Assembly: GCA_026874595.1 (NCBI GenBank)
Contig: CM049316.1
Coordinates: 77,595,676-77,659,675, forward strand
Source of the DNA: Sipunculus nudus
Taxonomy: Eukaryota > Annelida > Sipuncula > Golfingiida > Sipunculidae
Direction of reading: 5' to 3'
Length of the DNA stretch: 64,000 nucleotides
A program made the translations under genes and the position numbers. This document shows positions 24,635 to 37,004 of this stretch, one piece after another (within the stretch, counting starts at the first letter, position 1; every line of letters starts with the position of its first letter). The notes below the pieces were generated by a model that was given only the letters and a program-made list of their open reading frames with translations, was not told the DNA's origin and made no database searches.

Positions 24635-25250
24635 AGTGTATTGTAAAAAAATATTGTTTTGAATGTATTTCCTTAATTGAAAAAAAATGGGACAAATGGT
24701 GCGTCAGTTACAACGGTGAATCAGTTTATATATTCACATATAGATATTATATTGCAAATGTATATAATTTATAAACTGAATGAGGATCTGATACAAAAAT
24801 TTGTTTATTATTTTCCAGCCTCAACAGAATATGAAATACAGCGATTTGCTTTGTTAGTCCATCTTTCTTTCTGTTTTTTAATATATATTTTTTTTATTAT
24901 GAATAAACCTTTCCTTCTGTAAGCACTGTTGCATTAAATTTCATATCTCGTGTCTACATGCAAAGATGTTGTAACCCCCAACATTACCCCCCCCCCCTTC
25001 CAACCTTCCAAACCCCCTTGCCGTTGAGCCCTTGTACCTGTGGACTGGCCCATTAGTTTTATAGCAACTGTGTAAGGATTTTATTAAATGTGAAATAAAA
25101 TAAATGTAATAAAGATTAGGATCTAAATGAAACAAATATTCTTGCCTCAACAGAATTGGACATAAAGTGATCAGCTCTGTCTGTCCATCTCTGTTTGTCA
25201 TTAAATACACAATAATTATGAATCAACTTTTTTCTTATAAGCACTGTTGA

Positions 25251-25252
25251 AT

Positions 25253-25289
<37 letters not shown>

Positions 25290-25302
25290 CTCCTCCTCCT
25301 CC
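25251..25302. repeat. (CT)n followed by (TCC)n microsatellite
   Basis: A pure CT run passes into TCC repeats. It gives artificial Glu/Arg-rich ORFs on the minus strand. Confidence 0.95.
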
Positions 25303-27043
25303 TCCATAATCTCTCCCCACTCCCTCCTCCCTAACCCTGCAAAAATGACAGCCTCAGTAGGCCTAAACAAATTGAATCTTAATTTTTATATTTTGCATAA
25401 CTGTTCCTCCATATATGTATGCCTATGCCAGAAATTAGGTCAATATTGCGTAATTTGTAGAAATTATTGGCATCAACATAATGTATCATGTCAAAACCCA
25501 GGAGAGATATCGGTTACTTAACCTGATAACTGTTGAAGTTAGAGAACGTTTTTTAAGCATAGAACTGTATAATTAAGATTTAATTTTATGCCAGAAATTA
25601 GATACGTAATTTAGATGTCCTTCCGTCCGGCCGTTAACAGGGCACAAATTGTAACCGCTGGACCTAGAATCTTCTTACTTGACATCTAGGGAGGTCCATG
25701 AAAAATCTCCATGGAAACCTGAAATTAGGTCTCTGTTACCCATATCCTCCAAGCTGGCTATAGAGCTCAGAACAACCCCCGGTCCCAAGAATAAAAAAAA
25801 AATGGTACAAAAGCTCCAATATCTGAACAACTAATGCATTGATCACTATGATTCTTTGCATGCATTTTGATCAAGGAGTGTTTCATTATTCTTGAAGAAT
25901 TGTGGCGCGCTATGGATTTTAAAAAAATTGTTTACGCATTTTTTCTCTATGTTTGAGACGCGGTCATCTGTAAAATAGGGCACAAATCGTAACCACTGGA
26001 CCTGGAATCTTCTAACTTGACATCCAGCGAGGCCTATGAAAAGAAGCTATGTGGCTCAGAAGTACCCCCCAGAATAATTAAAAATTTGATTTAAAAAAGG
26101 CCCCAGTCTCTGAACAACTAATGCATTTATCACCATGAATCTTTGCATGCATATTGATCATGGAGTGTTTCATAAGTTCTTGCAGACAGGTGGTGCCACC
26201 TGGATTTTCCCGAGTTTAAAGCATTTTTTTCTCTATTTCGAGACTTTTAAAGATGCGGTCGTCCTTTAACAGAGCACAAATCGTAACCTTTGGACCTAGA
26301 ACTTCTAACTTGACACCCTGGGAGGTCCGTGAAAAGTCTCCTTGAAAACCTGAAATTAGGTCTCTGTTACCCATATTCTCCGAGCTATGGGGCTTATAAT
26401 GCCCCCCAGAATAATTGACAATTTGATTCCAAAGAAGGGCATAAATCATAACCACTTGACCTAGAATGAACTTTTTAGCTTAGTTGAATAATAAAATCCT
26501 TGTAAACCTTAAATAGGAGCATTCATGCTTGGTATCACTATTTTGCCCTGAACCATCAAGTAATATGCTTTTTGCGTACAAATCTTCTTGCCCCTTCGCA
26601 AAATTTTAAAAATATTTGCACTCATTTTCTTAATTAAACAACAGTTGTAAAAATTAGACCATTATCTCATGCTTGTCAGCCGAGCGTCATGGCTCATGGG
26701 TCACTTGTATTAAGTTATTGACATACAAATGTAAAATAGTTACCTGATATTTTAACAAACTTTAGCCAGGGCACTATTTTCATGTGATCACTGTTGGTTT
26801 AATTTTCTCATGATGCCAGATAAGGTTTTAAGCTTTTATAATCTGAAATGTGAATGCAGTTGATAAAAAAACTACATCTTTTATCAAAGCTTAAGAAGTC
26901 CATGTCTTATATAAATGAAAATTACGTCAGGCAAGGTTTCTGTCTAAGTGTTGTAGCCATACACCCTGCTGGGATTGTTGTGTAAGTTACTTTGACAGCA
27001 AGCTGTTTCTAGGTCGGGCTGTGTGCAGTTACTACCAATGAGA

Positions 27044-27090
27044 GCTCCCCCCCCCCCCCTCTCTCCCCCCCCCGCCCCCCCCCCCCCCAT

Positions 27091-27152
<62 letters not shown>
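27044..27152. repeat. Poly-C block followed by (CT)n microsatellite
   Basis: Several runs of 7-14 C (27044-27088) followed by about 30 CT units (27095-27152). The G-rich complement could form G-quadruplexes. Confidence 0.95.
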
Positions 27153-27155
<3 letters not shown>

Positions 27156-27308
27156 ATCAACCCAGACAGGTTCAATAAACAAGATGAATCTTATAGTTTC
27201 ATATTTTTTTTGGTATTGTTTATAAATTTTGTGTTTATTTATTACATAATAATTTTTCAGTCAGTAAATCCTATTTTATTAAGTCCTATTTTGCTAATGG
27301 CAAAAAGA

Positions 27309-27382
27309 CACTTATAGTCATTAATAATCCTGGTTTTTTTTCACGTGTAGAATTAATGCAAGTGTTCTGCAATCTATATAGC

Positions 27383-27457
<75 letters not shown>

Positions 27458-27675
27458 TATAGTATATTTTGCATATGCTAAAATTATAGTTAATAGTTAT
27501 AGTTAAATTATAATTAATGACTTATATAATGACTGACTTATAGTCATTAACAATCCTGTTTTTTTCACGTGTAGAATTAATGCAAGTGTACTGCAATCTA
27601 TATAGCTGTGAATATATATATATTTATATATATATTTATATAAATTATAGTATATTTTGCATATTCTAAAATTTT
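27309..27675. repeat. Tandem segmental duplication containing (TA)n
   Basis: The segment at 27309-27500 (CTTATAGTCATTAATAATCC ... TTCACGTGTAGAATTAATGC ... AATCTATATAGCTG) is repeated at 27535-27675. The first copy contains about 32 TA units (27386-27449), the second an interrupted TA/TTTA tract. Confidence 0.9.
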
Positions 27676-27793
27676 CCAAAATTCAGCTGACCCAAGGACA
27701 CATTGGTCCCGTGTTTTCACTTTTATATTCCATTTCACTACCACAGGCCAATGAAATCATCACTGTCACTTGTTACAATACCCGTACACACAT

Positions 27794-28873
27794 GGACAGA
27801 ATTGGGTTTGAGTACAGGGTGACGTTTTACTTAGGACAGAGGTGTGGTTGAGTACAGGGTGACGTCATTTATAGGACAGAGTAGGGTTTGAGTACAGGGT
27901 GACGTTTTACTTAGGACAGAGGTGTGGTTGAGTACAGGGTGACGTCATTTATAGGACAGAGCAGGGTTTGAGTACAGGGTGACGTTTTACTTAAGACAGA
28001 GTTGTGGTTGAGTACAGTGTGACGTCATTTATATGACATTGTAGGATTTGAGTACAGGGTGACGTCTAACTTAGGACCTAGTTGTGTTTGGGTACAGGGT
28101 GACGTCTAACTTAGGACCTAGTTGTGTTTGGGTACATGGTGACGTCTTACTTAGGACAGAGTAAGGTTTGAGTACCGTGTGACGTCTTAGTTAGGACAGA
28201 GGTCGGTTTGAGTACAAGTTGACGTCTTACTTTGGAAAGAGTTGGGCTTGAGTACAAGGTGACGTACAGAGGTCGTTTCGAGTCGAGGGGACGTCTTACT
28301 TATGACTGAGTTGAGTATAAGTACAGGGTGACGTCTTAGTAAGGACAGAGTTGTGTTGTAGTACAGGGTGACGTCTTACTTTGGATAGAGTCGGATTTGA
28401 GTACAGGGGGACGTCTTTGTTAGGAGAGAGTTGTGTTTGAAAACAGAGTGACGTCTTAGATAGAAGAGAGTTGGGTTGGAGTACAGGGTGACGTCATAGT
28501 TAGGCGAGAGTTGTGTTTGAATACAGAATGACGTCTTAGTTAGGAGAGAGTTATGTTAGAGTACAGAGTGACGTCTTAGTTAAGAGAGAGTTGTGTTTGA
28601 ATACAGAGTGACGTCTTAGTTAGGATATAGTTGTGTTTTAATACAGAGTGACGTCTTAGTTAGGTGAGAGTTGTGTTTGAATACAGAATGACGTCTTAGT
28701 TAGGAGAGAGTTGTGTTTGAATACAAAGGGACGTCTTAGTTAGGAGAGAGTTGTGTTTGAAAACAGAGGGACGTCTTAGTTAGGTGAGAGTTGTGTTTGA
28801 ATACAGAGTGACGTCTTAGTTAGGTGAGAGAAGTGTTTGAATACAGAGTGACGTCTTAGCTAGGAGAGAGTTG
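27794..28873. repeat. 40-bp minisatellite, about 27 units, with TGACGTC core
   Basis: Units of 40 bp built around GAGTACAGGGTGACGTC, then TTACTTAGGACAGAG and TTGTGTTT. The first units alternate in an 80-bp higher-order pattern (GACGTTTTACTT versus GACGTCATTTAT). Most units retain TGACGTC and several have the full palindrome TGACGTCA. Later units drift to TTAGTTAGGAGAGAG. Confidence 0.95.
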
Positions 28874-30280
28874 TCCATCGTCCTTCAATACGTTCTGTTA
28901 AACATTCAATACATCCGTTAGAAATTAACACAAGGTAAAATATTTTGTACGATACGATTTTTTTTTATGTTAAAGGAATATAGAAAGTATATCCTGCAGA
29001 GAAGATCAATATTGAATTAAGCGCCTCAATTATACATATGTAACTGTATTCATGGAAACTTTGACGATCACTGATTTAAAAAGACTTCTGCAATGTCATT
29101 TACAGTTGCGAAATTTTATTTTTTTCTATAATTTCTGCAGACTGGATTGTTCTGTAATTGTGTGCTCTGCATTGTGAGGTGTCTACTTAAAATCCCTGCA
29201 AAACTCAAACCAGACACGAGGGACATTGTGGTTTTCATGATCCATAAGCTCCTTTGCAACAAGTTTTTATAAAATACTTAATATTTGAACTTGTTTCTTT
29301 ACCACGGCTTCACTTTTAGTCACTGAGGCAAACAGACCACCACTGGTTCAGTTGATAAACTCTTGGACGGTCATTAATTACACATTAGCTGCGTCAGGTT
29401 GACCCTGGTATAAATCCCTGTCAGCCAACTCTGACCAGAGACTCATTATAGTCCCCATCGTTCAAAGCCCTTTCTATAATTAGAATGAATAATATTAAAA
29501 ACGTTTATTATAAACTTTAAAGTCATCACACATGAAAACGAGCGTTTGAATTTCCACAGATATGTATGAAATGTTTCTCATTGTGCAGGAGTCCGCCGAT
29601 AAAGCGAAATTTTGGCCGACTGATAGAAGAAAAACTTTTACAATGATTCCACCTAGCATTCGATAATCCTAGAAACACAAATACATATTTTTTAGATCTA
29701 TATCTGTCAGATTCATGAGTAAACAATCCTGTTTATAAACAAGGATGTCTTCACAAAATATAAGGACATCTTTAGAAAAAAATTTTGGTGCATTTCTAAC
29801 ACTAACTAAGGTACTTTTGAAAAAAAAAGAAAAGCAAAAATGTGATGGAGATGAAAAAGGATGAATACACAACCTCCGTGTGACCTGTTTGTTTTATGTC
29901 ACATGATAGTGGCTGAAAAGTGGGTGGGCGGAACAAAATCAATTTGTCATCTGAGATAACTGTGTAATTGAGTAAACGGGCTGGGACCGACATTTCTTTT
30001 TGGTCTCCCGAGTGCATCAGCGTCTGTGAGTTACAGGTTTAGGCATAGCGTCATGTTTAATTGCTGACGGTTACCGACATAGTAATAGCATCGATTATAA
30101 GCACTACGCTTTTTTTCTCACGGTGCGGTGTCCCGTATTGGGAGTATTGTCCTGATTGTCATACACACGGAAAATTATGTTTTCTATGTGCAGTACATGT
30201 TCTAATCTTTGCTTCTAAAGTGCTAGTGCTTGACCATTCTTTTCTGATTTTTTCTCTCAACTATTTTACTTGTTATTTAA
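28874..30280. other. Intergenic DNA, no feature seen
   Basis: AT-rich, with no repeat family, RNA gene or convincing ORF recognised. Confidence 0.4.
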
Positions 30281-30335
30281 TCTTATATTATATTATATTA
30301 CATTATATTATATTATACTATACTATACGGTATTA
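30281..30335. repeat. TATTA/TACTA short tandem tract
   Basis: Repeated TATTATATTA units degenerating to TACTA. Followed at about 30344 by CAGGGGCGTAGCCAAG, which resembles a common hAT-type end but has no partner that I can find. Confidence 0.7.
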
Positions 30336-30623
30336 TATAATACAGGGGCGTAGCCAAGATTGAGGGAGGGGAGGGGCCGAAATATTTCGCTGAACAATAA
30401 CAAATGGATTTATTTAAGTTTGAGAAAACGACTCGGAACTGTGCGAGGTATTCACGAACTCTGTATAGCAAATGTCAGTTATATTAATTACGTGCATTTA
30501 TTAGGTTATGCTTTTTGTAAGTGCTCTTTTTTCACAAGCTAGTCTTTACAACTTAATAAAAATGTGTTTCCTTAAAAACACTGTCTCATTTTGCCTTGAA
30601 GGTTTCATCACTTTTAAAGGATG

Positions 30624-30625
<2 letters not shown>

Positions 30626-30679
<54 letters not shown>
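30626..30679. repeat. (TA)n(TG)n microsatellite
   Basis: About 18 TA units followed by about 8 TG units. Confidence 0.95.
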
Positions 30680-30734
30680 ATTTCAGCTATGATCCTTGCT
30701 GGTACCCAACTTCTTTGAGAAATGCTCCTAGACT

Positions 30735-31026
30735 GTTTTCTTAAATAAAAATGCATTGAAGGTTCTATAAAGAACCCTACACATTGGTTCAACCAAGAAC
30801 CTTTTAAGGTTCCCCATTCAGTCAACAGTGAAGAACCTTAGAGGGTTCTTCTCAGAACCTCTTAGGAGGTTCTTTGTGGAACCTTATAGGTTCCATAAAA
30901 GAACCTTAGAGAGTTTCCAAAAATAACCCCGCTTGAAGGTTCTAGCTGGAACCTTAAAAGGTTCCCCACTTAGTCCACTCTGAAGAACCCTTTTGGGTTC
31001 TAGTTGAAACCCTTTTTTCTAAGAGT
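30735..31026. mobile_element. Foldback MITE-like repeat rich in GGTTC/GAACC
   Basis: AAGGTTCT and AGAACCTT motifs alternate about every 20-30 bp, giving many nested hairpins. The right end, read on the complement, is ACACTCTTAGAAAAAAGGG, a common end of animal MITEs of this type. The left partner end is degraded. It is followed by a TA tract (31027-31050). Confidence 0.6.
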
Positions 31027-31050
31027 GTATATATATATATATATATATAT

Positions 31051-32255
31051 CACAATAATTCAGTAAAAATACTAATGTTTAATTCCAATAGGAAGAATCA
31101 TTTGTACAAGATGAATGAATATAAAACTAGACGACCATAGGTCGAGCGCTTGCCGGAAGTTGAAGTTAGACTGACGGAGAGACAGAAAAAACAGGGGACA
31201 TGTAATTACGATTATTTGAATGTCAAATGTTCTGGGAGAGCAGTAACAAATAGCACTTTTATATACTTATGCTGATAGTGAAAAGCCGCGGACGAATGGA
31301 CAAACAGACAGAACATATTTCCTGGTTTTCTTTTGATTGTTTGCCTTTCAGAATTAAGCATTACTAAACAGTGTGGACTGCAGAACGATATGTCACACCA
31401 AAGAACAAGTAGGCAGGGGAAACATAACATAACATAATGGGGGAATGTTTAGACACTATAGAATCTATTATTGTAGATATAACAATGTTGAAGAAGTTAC
31501 CAGCAAAATAATATTTAAGGGGGTTTAGATGACCTTAGATGACCAAAAACTATAGGCTTGTAGGAGTATTATTTTCTATGAACTTAATAACTTTCAGAGC
31601 AATTGCTCAAGAATTGTAGCTCCCAGAGCAATAATAGTAAAATCTCGTTTTAAAAAAAGGTACGAGATCTGGCGAGACTTGATATAAAATCCTATAAAAC
31701 TGCTCTAGTGCTGTCTGATGACATTAACTAGACCACTCTAGCAAGTAAACTGACAAAGTTGAAAATTTAGACCGACTTTTTTCAAATATCATGATTTTTC
31801 CTGAAAATGCGTTAACATTTTAACAGCAAATTGAGTCAGCTATACATGAGCAAAAAGGCCATGGAATGACAAATAAAATGATCTACCATAAGCTTGTTTT
31901 TCGGTGACCATGGTCTTAATCTTTGACCAATTTCGGCCATAATCAACAAAGCTTCACGGTCTTTTGTTTGCTCTATCAACTGTATACGTTTCAGAGCCAT
32001 TAATAAAACATTGTGGCCTGTAGAGCTGGGACAGATACGGAACTAGCCAACATGCTTGCCGAAATAAAAAATATCATATTTGCAGAATCAAACATAATGA
32101 AATAATAACCTAATCTGCAGATAACAGTGACAGGAATTTCATAATTGTGTTTCAGAAAATTTAATCATTATTAGATTGAGTGAAATTCCAGGAAAACAGG
32201 GAGAACTGAATGCGACCGGGGGGCGCCACTGTTATATATTATCTATATATTGATA
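31051..32255. other. Intergenic DNA, no feature seen
   Basis: No repeat family, RNA gene or coding signal recognised. Confidence 0.4.
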
Positions 32256-32372
32256 GCGTAAGGCGATTTTTGTGATTTTCCGTATCTCCTCTATTACTAC
32301 CGTTCGGATTGCCGTGATTTTTAAATTCATATGCTCCGGGTTTGTCCGAAGAGATTCCACTCACTTTTATTT
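32256..32372. repeat. Dispersed repeat B, copy 1
   Basis: Starts GCGTAAGGCGATTTTTGTGA and shares CGTATCTCCTCT, CGGATTGCCGTG, ATATGC(T/A)CCGGG and ATTCCAC with the segment at 33355. Confidence 0.75.
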
Positions 32373-33354
32373 GTAATATTTGCGTATTACGTGCATAATT
32401 AATAATTTTAACCATTGCTCCCCTGCGGGCGCCTCTTTTCTTTGTGTTTTCGGGCCCGGTAACACAATGGCCATAGAGTGTGTGAAGGCGGAACAAAGTT
32501 TTACTCCGGGGGCCCTATCTTGGGTTTTCGTACATTTCGCGTTCACCGACCCAAAATAATCCCCATCGACGATCCCCTATCGAAAGGGGGATCTTTAGAA
32601 GAATTGTTTTGCAGGCCTTCCTGCGACCCCTCTCACATGTCCTGATATGCTTGAGTGCACATTTAACGGGTCGCAGGAATCCATGATGGTTACACAGTCG
32701 CACACGGTCGCACGAAGTCCAGGGCCTTGTATGTGATTGAGGTCCTTGGCAAATATTCCCCAACACACTCAGGGCTACTATTGAACAGATGTAAAAAAAA
32801 TAAATGTTAACCAAATTCACGTCGTGGTTGGTAGAGTGTGATGTGTACACGTGTGGAGTGGCACCACCAAAGTTGTAAACACATAATATTGACTTAAAAT
32901 GTTTTGAAAATCGAGATTTTTTTCTCATAATTGCATTTACAAATGTAAAATTCCGGTAAAAATGTAAATTCAATACATTTGTACTGGTATTTGTTTTTTT
33001 ACATGCATTTGCCATCTAATTTTTATATTTTTTTTTATTCTTTCATTCAGTATGTTTGCTTATTGCGTATAAGTCATGGCCATCATTGTTACTATTTTCA
33101 CAAATAAAACTGGTATTTTTGCATTTTCTTCTAAAGTCTAATCCATGGATGGTTTCTTTTGTATGTATGTGTGATATTGTTGATCAATTTCACATGTCAC
33201 ATGGTACATGTGTAGGTGACTATTTGTCAAAGGCCCCGACCACATGTTAGGCACTGGCTTGGGGCGACCGTGTGCGACTGGACACTGCCCCGAAACATGT
33301 TGCAAACGCTGCTTCCGAAAGATTTTTTTTATCCACAACACCATACATATAATA
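32373..33354. other. Intergenic DNA between the two B repeats
   Basis: Contains a minus-strand open frame of 166 codons (32515-33015) without recognisable features, and GC-richer stretches that may belong to the same unidentified mobile element as the B repeats. Confidence 0.3.
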
Positions 33355-33468
33355 GCGTAAGGCGATTTTTGTGATTTTTCGTATCTCCTCTGATACCACC
33401 GTACGGATTGCCGTGTTTTTCGACATACATATGCACCGGGCTTGTCCGTAGACATTCCACCATTCGTA
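33355..33468. repeat. Dispersed repeat B, copy 2
   Basis: Same start and internal blocks as 32256-32372, in the same orientation. The two copies might be ends of one element, but I see no LTR-like termini or target duplication. Confidence 0.75.
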
Positions 33469-34119
33469 CCGGATCGTATTTGTCCAAGTCAATCAGACTC
33501 AGACACAAAGTCAACTCAAAAACAGAACACTGACACCAAATATAGCCTTCAAAGAGATCTTATGACAGTAACATTGTACAACCAAGATATTCAACTATGA
33601 AAGACTATCTGATATGAGAACTACCTGCTCGCCCCAAACCGTGCGTAGCACGAGGAATTGCTACTATTATATTATATATAGTTGTATTAATTTATTGTTT
33701 CTGTTATAAGTGTTATCTTGTTCTAAAAGTTGAGCGTATGATGAATAATAAGTTTCCAGCAACATATGACATGTAAAGAAGGTTATTTTCAACATGGTTC
33801 ATCGTTTTGCTACACAATAGATGTCCAGGTGACATACATGGAATTATATATTCTCTTTGATAAATCTTGCTGACACTAGATAAGATTGTTATATTTCATA
33901 GAGTAAAAAGTTTGATATTCTAAAACATTTCGTGTTACAACCACCTTCGTTTACATCAGTTTGTAATGGTACTCCGCATAAGAATCGGTGAGGCCACTGC
34001 ATGGAAACGATAAGGCCGGTCATTGATTAACAACCAACCGTGAATGAAGCCACAAGACTTGTAGTGCAAAGGATATATACAAGGTTCAAAATTATACAGA
34101 TTTTAAGGAAATACGTGTG

Positions 34120-34183
<64 letters not shown>

Positions 34184-35532
34184 AAGAGAGAGAACCAGTG
34201 CTGGTAGATCAAATATGAAGTCTTAATTTTCGAGAATAATTGTTTTCATTTAGAAAATTTGCTGTTAAGTCCGCACCATTTATGCTATTTTTTTCTTCAA
34301 ATTTGCCGGAGGAAGAGGTACACGTGTTTATATTTTATTTTAATCTCAGAAAGATGACGTAACGACCTGGAATATTGAAACATCAGCCATTTTCTCCAGT
34401 GTACCTACACAAACAGAAACGTTTTGGCGCCAACAACATCAATTCATTGATACGTAGTCCTACAATTATGTGCGCTTAATCCGTAAGTTTCGGGAATATT
34501 GCTGTTGAGAAAAACTGCCGACAGACAAACGATGTATAACGGGTACATCTTCGCTTTTGTTACATAGTTGAGCAACAATGTTTTAGAGGGAGACTACAGG
34601 CACTGATTATAATTAACGACTAGAACTAATACCTCTATAATTAAAGGATTATTCCTTGCTTGATTTAATCGAACTCTGAATGTTTCTGCGCATTAAGAGA
34701 TCGCTGATGTCCCAATGTTATAATCCTCCTTTTCGTGTAACAGATCAGGTTTTGTTGTCTGTAACGAGCCAGTGCTTAATATGATATGTTCAGTATTTAC
34801 GGGTATTTGGATATTTACCATTACATCTTGGAGGTTAACCTGACAGAAATGATTCTTCAGAAAATGCACTTTATATCAAATAATGGGACTATTGAAAAGT
34901 TACACAGTGTAATTACATGATGTCACACCAGGCCTGACATAGCCTTTAGCACGTGATATTAATATGGAAATTACGGAATTATGGAAAATCTGAAAAATTC
35001 GCAGTGACATAGAGGCATGTATGGCGCCTTCATTAACTTTATAATTATTAAATAGACAACGCCGTCTGCTGTCACAATAAAAGAGTAAGGTGGTTACAGA
35101 ATTCAACGTAATTTCAGAAACAATGCTCCTCAATTTTGATTTTTTTTATTTTGCTCGATAACATTGTTGGATATAATATTTGCATCGAAAGTTAACGTCA
35201 TGAATGGGATCTACACACCCTGGCAAGCGATTGGAAAAACTTGAAAATTTATGAGATTTTGAAATATGTTGATTTGTGATTTTCCATGACACGCATGGTT
35301 TTGCAAACACGGACAATTTGTTAAATGGCGTCCCTCTCGGTGATTTCTGGGTAGGATTTTTAAAACTTGGTTGCTATTATGATATTTTGGTGAATTAAAG
35401 ATCGTACGTTAAGGGTCTTTGACTTTGAGGACTTGCTTGATATTAGCTAGGTATAATCTATAACAGTGTTTGTCACGTCTGGTCTAAAAAAAGTTAATGT
35501 TGATTTTAATATTACGAAATAAATAAACTTTT
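33469..35532. other. Intergenic DNA with one microsatellite
   Basis: (TA)n then (GA)n at 34117-34192. Nothing else recognised. Confidence 0.5.
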
Positions 35533-37004
35533 TAGCTCAGCTGACTGGAGGTATAGGAATGGCGCTTTGTCTGTCGTCCGTCCCTGCGTCCGGGCGTCCG
35601 GCCATCCGGCCGTCCGTTAGTAGAGCACAAATCGTAACCGCTAACCCTAGAAACTTGTAACTGATTATCCAGGTAGGTTAAAAAAACAAATCTCCTTGGA
35701 AACCAGAAATTTTTTGTTACTGCGACCTATATCCTCCGAGCTGTGGGGCTCGTAATTACCCCCCCCCCCCCCCCAGATTAATTAAACATTTGATGAAACA
35801 CCTCCAGTATTTTGATAATTGATGCATGGATTGCCATTAATCTTACCTTGAATATGGACCATGACTAGTTTTGTCAGTTTCCTAAAACTGGTGGGCGCCA
35901 CCTGTTTTTTGTCAATGTTTACATTTTTTTCTGTTTTTGAGACCATGAAATGACAGTTATGTCAGTTTCTCAGCTGTCATTTCATCCAGTGTCCTCAAAC
36001 CGAGTGTGTTTATTGATTATGATTGGTTTCTTCAATTCCTGAACACTGGTGGCACCACCTGTATTTTTTCTACTATTCATGCATTTTTTACTTTATTTGG
36101 GACTGCCAAATTATATTGTTACTATCAGATACGCAACTGTGGTTTCATCTGTGTCCTGAAACCTTCCTGATGATAACTCCAGTTTCGGTTGACATACGAG
36201 TTTCAAACTTGACTTATATATTGCCTACTTCTAGTACAAGAATTCTGTTGATTAAGGGGTCACGGGGTCAAAGTTCAAAGTCACAGGGACCATTTATTTA
36301 GAAAAATTGTGGATGCATGTTAAGCCAAACTTTCATCCAAAATCTTCCATCTTTCACACATAGCTGACCTGCCAATAGGGGAAAAACCTTATCGATTTTT
36401 GGGTCATAAGGTCAAAGATCCAGGTCACAAGGGCCATCTATTTATTATTTGTTTCCGGATGATAACTCCAATTGGATTGACATATTGGTTTCAATCTTGA
36501 CATTTATATGACCCACCAATAATGTAAGACCCCTTTTGATTTTGAGTCATGAGGCAAAGGTCCAGGTCACAGGACCCTCTTTTTTTAAAAGATTGTGGAT
36601 TTATTTCAAGCCAAATTTTCCATCCCAAACCTTCCATTGTCCAGATATTGCTCACCGGCAAATGGTGGAAGAAATTTATGGATTTTGGGGTCATGAGATC
36701 AAAGGTCAAGGTCACAGGACCGACTAATTTGGAAAGATTTTGGATGGATTTTAAGCAAACACTTTTCATTACAAACCTTCCGTCTTCAACATGTGGCACA
36801 TCAAATCCTATAGATTCTGGGGTCACTAGGTCAAAGGTCTAGGTCACAGGGCCAATCCATTCACAAATTAGTTTATGGATGATAACTTCAGTTCGGGTAG
36901 ACAGGTTGGCTTCAAACCGATCAAAGGACCCATAATTTGAAGAAGCTCATAAACATATTCTTGTAGACAAATTCAGCTGAGCGTCGAGACCCATGGGTTC
37001 ATAG
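35533..37004 (+). repeat. Family A interspersed repeat, full copy A5 (1.47 kb)
   Basis: Begins AGCTCAGCTGACTGGAGG and ends AATTCAGCTGAGCGTCGAGA followed by CCCATGGGTTC. Collinear with 5289-6830. Contains a long C run (35759-35775) and repeated AAGGTCAAAGGTCTAGGTCA-type phrases (36404-36850). Confidence 0.8.

Larger units (their letters stand above)
23321..26875 (+). repeat. Family A long-form copies with a nested short-form copy
   Basis: A long-form copy starts at about 23321 (CAGGCTGACTAAGAGTC, TGTCCGTCCGTCCATCC) and matches A3. A second long-form copy resumes around 25380 and is interrupted at about 25610-26709 by a short-form copy, which ends GTCAGCCGAGCGTCATGGC then TCATGGGTCACTTGTA. Long-form sequence continues at 26710 (AAGTTATTGACATACAAATG) to about 26875. 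The short-form body itself repeats the GGGCACAAATCGTAACC unit three times (25637, 25978, 26274). Confidence 0.6.

Noticed and set aside
25116-25370. Glu/Arg-repeat ORF on the minus strand
   Set aside because: Product of the (CT)n/(TCC)n microsatellite; the same applies to the ERER-type ORF at 60770-61012 over (GA)n.
27794-28873. CRISPR array
   Set aside because: Units are 40 bp head to tail without unique spacers, in an animal genome with introns; it is a minisatellite.
32515-33015. 166-codon minus-strand ORF
   Set aside because: No recognisable domain or splice context, and it lies between dispersed repeats; probably chance.
32256-33468. LTR pair of a short retrotransposon
   Set aside because: Repeats lack TG...CA ends, a primer site and a target duplication, and there are no gag or pol domains between them.
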